The position numbers and the translations under genes were made by a program. A stretch of 8,710 nt of DNA, taken from NCBI GenBank assembly GCA_023701165.1, contig JAMPXL010000027.1:1-8710 (forward strand), read 5' to 3'. The notes beneath the pieces were generated by a model. The model worked only from the letters and a program-made list of their open reading frames with translations. It had not been told where the DNA came from and did not search any database. The stretch's first letter is position 1, and each line of letters opens with the position of its first letter. This DNA comes from Geothrix sp. GTDB taxonomy: Bacteria > Acidobacteriota > Holophagae > Holophagales > Holophagaceae. Shown here one piece after another: positions 6,100 to 8,710 of the stretch.

Positions 6100-7626
6100 A
6101 TGGAAGTCCGCAAGTCCCTGGTGGTCAATTCGACCCCCCTGGAGACGCGCATCGCCCTGCTTGAGAACGGCCAGCTCTGCGAGCTGTTTCTTGAACGGAC
6201 GATGAACAAGAGCCAGGTGGGGGATGTGTACAAGGGCCGGGTGGCCAAGCTGCTCCCGGGCATGCAGAGCGCCTTCGTGGGCATCGGCGGGGCCAAGGAC
6301 GGCTTCCTCTACCTGGATGATCCCGTGGCCCAGCGCCTGGGGGCCGATCTGTCCGCCGAGGAGGAAGGGGAGGAGGCCGCCGAGGACCTTCCGCCCCCCC
6401 CGCCGCCCCTGCCCCCCCTCAAGGAAGGCGAGGAGACCCTGGTCCAGGTGGTGAAGGATCCCATCGGCTCCAAGGGTCCCCGGCTGTCCCGGCACCTGAG
6501 CTTCCCCGGCCGCTTCCTGGTCTTCATGCCGGGCATCGACCACATCGGCATCTCCCGCAAGATCACGGACCCCGAAGAGCGGGACCGCCTCCGGGAGCTG
6601 ATCCGCAGCCACGCCCTGCCCGGCGAGGGCTTCATCGTCCGGACCGCCGCCATCGGCGAAAAGGACGAGGACCTGGTGGGCGACGTGGCCTTCCTTCGCC
6701 AGATGTGGCAGGAGATCCAGGCCAAGGCCGCCACCGTGCCCGCTCCGGGCCTGGTCTGGCAGGACCTCCGCCTGCTCCAGAAAGTGCTGCGCGACATCTT
6801 CCGCGAGGAAGTCTCCACCTTCTGGGTGGACGATGCCGAGGCCCACCGCCAGGTGCTGGCCTTCGTGGAGAAGCTGCACCCCGAATGGGCCAACCGGGTG
6901 AAGCATTTCACCTCGGACCTGCCCATCTTCGAGGCCTTCGGCATCGAGTCCGAGATCGACTCCGCCCGGCAGCCCAAAGTCTTCCTCAAGCACGGCGGTT
7001 CCATCGTGCTGAACCAGACCGAGGCCCTGGTCAGCGTGGACGTGAACACCGGCAAGTTCGTGGGCAAGAAGGATCTGGAAGAGACCGTCTACCTCACCAA
7101 CCTCGAGGCCATCCCCGAGATCGTCCGCCAGCTGCGCCTGCGCAACCTGGGCGGAATCGTGGTCATCGACTTCATCGACATGGTGGACCCGGCCCATCGC
7201 GACGAGGTACTGGCGCGGCTCCAGGACGAACTCAAGCGGGATCGCAACCACGCCCGGGCCGGGGGCATCTCCGAATTCGGCCTGGTGGAACTCACCCGCA
7301 AGCGCACCGGCCCCTCGCTGGAGCGCCAGCTCACCACGCCCTGCCCCGCCTGCAACGGCGCGGGCCGCCTGCAAAGCCCCGAGACCTCCCTGCTCAAGGC
7401 CTACCGCGAGCTGGTGCGCCTGGGTGAGCGCCTGCGCGGCGCCGACGTCCGCCTGACCCTCCATCCCGACCTGGCCGGGGCCCTGCATCAGGAAGCCCGG
7501 GAGGGCCTCCTGCAGCTGGCCCGCCTCCTGGGCGCCCGGGTCCAGTGGATCGAGCGCCAGGACACCCCGCGGAACGCGGTGGTGATGGACGTGCAGATGG
7601 TGGGGACGAACAGCGCCTCAGCCTAG
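6100..7626 (+). CDS. rng: Ribonuclease G (RNase E/G family)
   Basis: This is a cytoplasmic endoribonuclease cutting AU-rich single-stranded RNA, with roles in rRNA 5'-end maturation and mRNA decay. The 508-residue length is close to E. coli RNase G (489), and there is no long RNase E-type scaffold tail. An S1 domain starts with VGDVYKGRV and LPGMQSAFV (about 40-62) and resumes with LVQVVKDPIGSKG. The 5'-phosphate sensor pair is Arg181-Thr182 (IVRT). The catalytic core has VDVNTG with Asp314 and VVIDFIDM with Asp357, 43 residues apart as in RNase E; the zinc-link CPAC (Cys415, Cys418) follows at the standard distance. Inside the S1 domain (85-107) is an acidic then polyproline stretch. AAAGG at 6087-6091 is 8 bases before the ATG. 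The gene ends 9 bp inside the opposing HAD gene. Confidence 0.96.
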   Translation: MEVRKSLVVNSTPLETRIALLENGQLCELFLERTMNKSQVGDVYKGRVAKLLPGMQSAFVGIGGAKDGFLYLDDPVAQRLGADLSAEEEGEEAAEDLPPPPPPLPPLKEGEETLVQVVKDPIGSKGPRLSRHLSFPGRFLVFMPGIDHIGISRKITDPEERDRLRELIRSHALPGEGFIVRTAAIGEKDEDLVGDVAFLRQMWQEIQAKAATVPAPGLVWQDLRLLQKVLRDIFREEVSTFWVDDAEAHRQVLAFVEKLHPEWANRVKHFTSDLPIFEAFGIESEIDSARQPKVFLKHGGSIVLNQTEALVSVDVNTGKFVGKKDLEETVYLTNLEAIPEIVRQLRLRNLGGIVVIDFIDMVDPAHRDEVLARLQDELKRDRNHARAGGISEFGLVELTRKRTGPSLERQLTTPCPACNGAGRLQSPETSLLKAYRELVRLGERLRGADVRLTLHPDLAGALHQEAREGLLQLARLLGARVQWIERQDTPRNAVVMDVQMVGTNSASA

Positions 7627-8298
7627 ACACGTCGGACAGCGCATGCCGGCCTGGAGGTTCTCGATGAGTTCGGGGACGCGATCCAGGCTGCGCACTTCGT
7701 AGAGCGGCGCGTCCGGGTCATGGTCGGGGCGGACCCGGCCCTCCCGGTTCACCCAGATGGCGGTCCAGCCCACAGCCAGGGCGCCTTCCACATCATCGGT
7801 CCAGCTGTCGCCCACCATGGCCAGGTTGCCGGGAAACAGGCCCAGCCGCCGCTGCACCGCCTCGTAGGCCGCCGCCTCCGGCTTGAGGGCGCCCAGGTCG
7901 GCGCTGCGATGCTGGAGGCGGATGCGCTCGGAGATGCCCAGGCGATCCAGCAGCTCCAGGCCGAAGCTCTGCGTGTTCGACAGCAGCGCCACCCGGGCCA
8001 GGTCACGCACGGCCCCCACGGCCTCCGGCGCGCCAGGAAAGCACTGGGCCTGATCCCCGGCCTCGCGGAAGGCCTGGGCCATGGCCTCGATCTGGCCCGG
8101 ATCCAGCCCGGCCGGGTCCCGCCAGGCCTCCAGGAAGACCTCCACCGAGGCGTAGGGCTGGATCATGCCGTCGCGCATGAGTGCGGCATGCAGGGGTTCC
8201 TGCTCCGGCCGCAGCAGGCCCTTCAGCCGCTGAAAGGGGCTGCCCGCCGGGCTGAAGACCAGCGTGTTCCAGAGGTCGAAGACGACCGCGCGGATCAT
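7618..8298 (-). CDS. HAD-superfamily hydrolase, subfamily IA-like
   Basis: The protein has 226 residues, the normal size for HAD-IA enzymes. Motif I is FDLWNTL with nucleophile Asp8; the second Asp of the usual DxD is replaced by Trp10. Motif II is LLSNT with Ser107, motif III is Lys139 in GALKPE, and motif IV is VGDSWTDD with Asp164 and Asp168/169, so the core is otherwise intact. The missing second Asp, normally the acid/base of phosphatases, also occurs in dehalogenase-type members, so the substrate and even the reaction are uncertain. The last six residues, CPTCLG, add a CxxC pair at the extreme C-terminus. The ATG at 8298 lies 10 bp after the LEA-like gene's stop, so the two are probably one operon; I see no clear Shine-Dalgarno. 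The 3' end overlaps rng by 9 bp, tail to tail. Confidence 0.9.
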   Translation of the reverse strand: MIRAVVFDLWNTLVFSPAGSPFQRLKGLLRPEQEPLHAALMRDGMIQPYASVEVFLEAWRDPAGLDPGQIEAMAQAFREAGDQAQCFPGAPEAVGAVRDLARVALLSNTQSFGLELLDRLGISERIRLQHRSADLGALKPEAAAYEAVQRRLGLFPGNLAMVGDSWTDDVEGALAVGWTAIWVNREGRVRPDHDPDAPLYEVRSLDRVPELIENLQAGMRCPTCLG

Positions 8299-8308
8299 GC
8301 GGACCGCG

Positions 8309-8710
8309 TCATCGTCCGCTGTCCTTCCGGGTCCGGAAGGGCACGCCGAACTCGATGCCCAGGGCCTCGAAGCGGGCCTCGCCGTTCAGGCTCCAGGTGG
8401 CGGGCTCGTGGCGGAGCACCGCGCCCGACAGGGGGCCCCAGGCCGTCTTCAGATCGCCATACCCCAGGGTCACGTCCACCTTCAGGGTGCTGCGGCTCCT
8501 GGGCGCGAGGTCCGCGCCCTCCGGAAAGCCCACTGTTCCCAAGGCGTGGTCAGTCCCCTGAGTGCTCAGCCGCAGGTTCCCGCTCACGCGGCGCGTGCGC
8601 AACCGCTGGTCCGAAGGGTTGTCCACGCCCACCTCCAGCCGCAACCGCAACCGCGATTGCTCCAGCGGGAAAGCCAGCTCGACCTGGGGTTCCACCCGGT
8701 CCAGCGAAAA
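8309..8710 (-). CDS. LEA type 2 / WHy-domain-like protein, 5' truncated
   Basis: The frame is open to the right edge, so the GTG at 8695 is probably internal and the true start lies beyond the window. The visible 133 or so residues form alternating beta strands: PQVELAF, then LRLRLEVGVDNPSDQ with the Asn-Pro pair typical of LEA2/WHy domains, later a LAPRSRSTLKVDVTL strand, and the final WSLNGEARFEALGIEFGVPF, which matches the closing 'y.l.G.......G...vp' pattern of the fold. LEA2 proteins in bacteria are commonly exported or lipid-anchored with stress-related or unknown roles; no signal can be checked here because the N-terminus is missing. It sits upstream of the HAD gene with a 10-bp gap. 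Family call by fold pattern only. Confidence 0.65.
   Translation of the reverse strand, partial: FSLDRVEPQVELAFPLEQSRLRLRLEVGVDNPSDQRLRTRRVSGNLRLSTQGTDHALGTVGFPEGADLAPRSRSTLKVDVTLGYGDLKTAWGPLSGAVLRHEPATWSLNGEARFEALGIEFGVPFRTRKDSGR

Noticed and set aside
5998..7488. 496-codon minus-strand open frame opposite rng
   Set aside because: It is a shadow of a gene with every RNase G signature; it lacks recognisable domains.

Overview
The window is GC-rich, densely coded bacterial chromosome. The codon bias, the gene families and the short T-rich gaps between very GC-rich genes would fit an acidobacterium of the Holophaga/Geothrix kind. That placement is an inference from general impression; no rRNA or other marker gene is present to confirm it. 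Seven of the eight genes belong to families I can name at some level, two genes run off the window edges, and there is no sign of phage, transposase, CRISPR or tRNA.

Layout: (1) 2-2443 (+) is the C-terminal part of a large signalling-type AAA/STAND ATPase followed by a long TPR-like helical array; its N-terminus lies to the left of the window. (2) 2444-2567 is a short T-rich gap with two 22-bp-spaced copies of an AATCCTGTTAA element. (3) 2568-5862 (+) holds the three genes that make pantothenate from ketoisovalerate and aspartate: panB (ketopantoate), panC (condensation with beta-alanine) and panD (beta-alanine from aspartate). panB and panC are adjacent, but between panC and panD sit two small genes for probable exported proteins (129 and 176 aa). 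These two share a colinear C-terminal domain of about 62 residues ending in the same DLHVVLFN peptide, joined to completely different low-complexity N-terminal regions (PPG-Ala-Lys repeats in one, Asp-Arg and RKYWKER repeats in the other). I do not recognise this domain; it is the best candidate here for something undescribed. (4) 5863-6099 is the longest gap (237 bp). It carries a second copy of the repeat seen at 2465, in the opposite orientation, folded into an imperfect hairpin followed by T-rich DNA. (5) 6100-7626 (+) is RNase G with all key catalytic, 5'-sensor and zinc-link residues. (6) On the minus strand, a LEA-type-2-like gene (start outside the window on the right) is followed after 10 bp by a HAD-family hydrolase whose end overlaps the end of rng by 9 bp.

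Working together: PanB, PanC and PanD give a complete route to pantothenate for coenzyme A. RNase G is a housekeeping RNA-processing enzyme. The two exported paralogues have no evident link to vitamin synthesis, and their position may only reflect insertion into the pan cluster. No gene-free stretch exceeds 300 bases.
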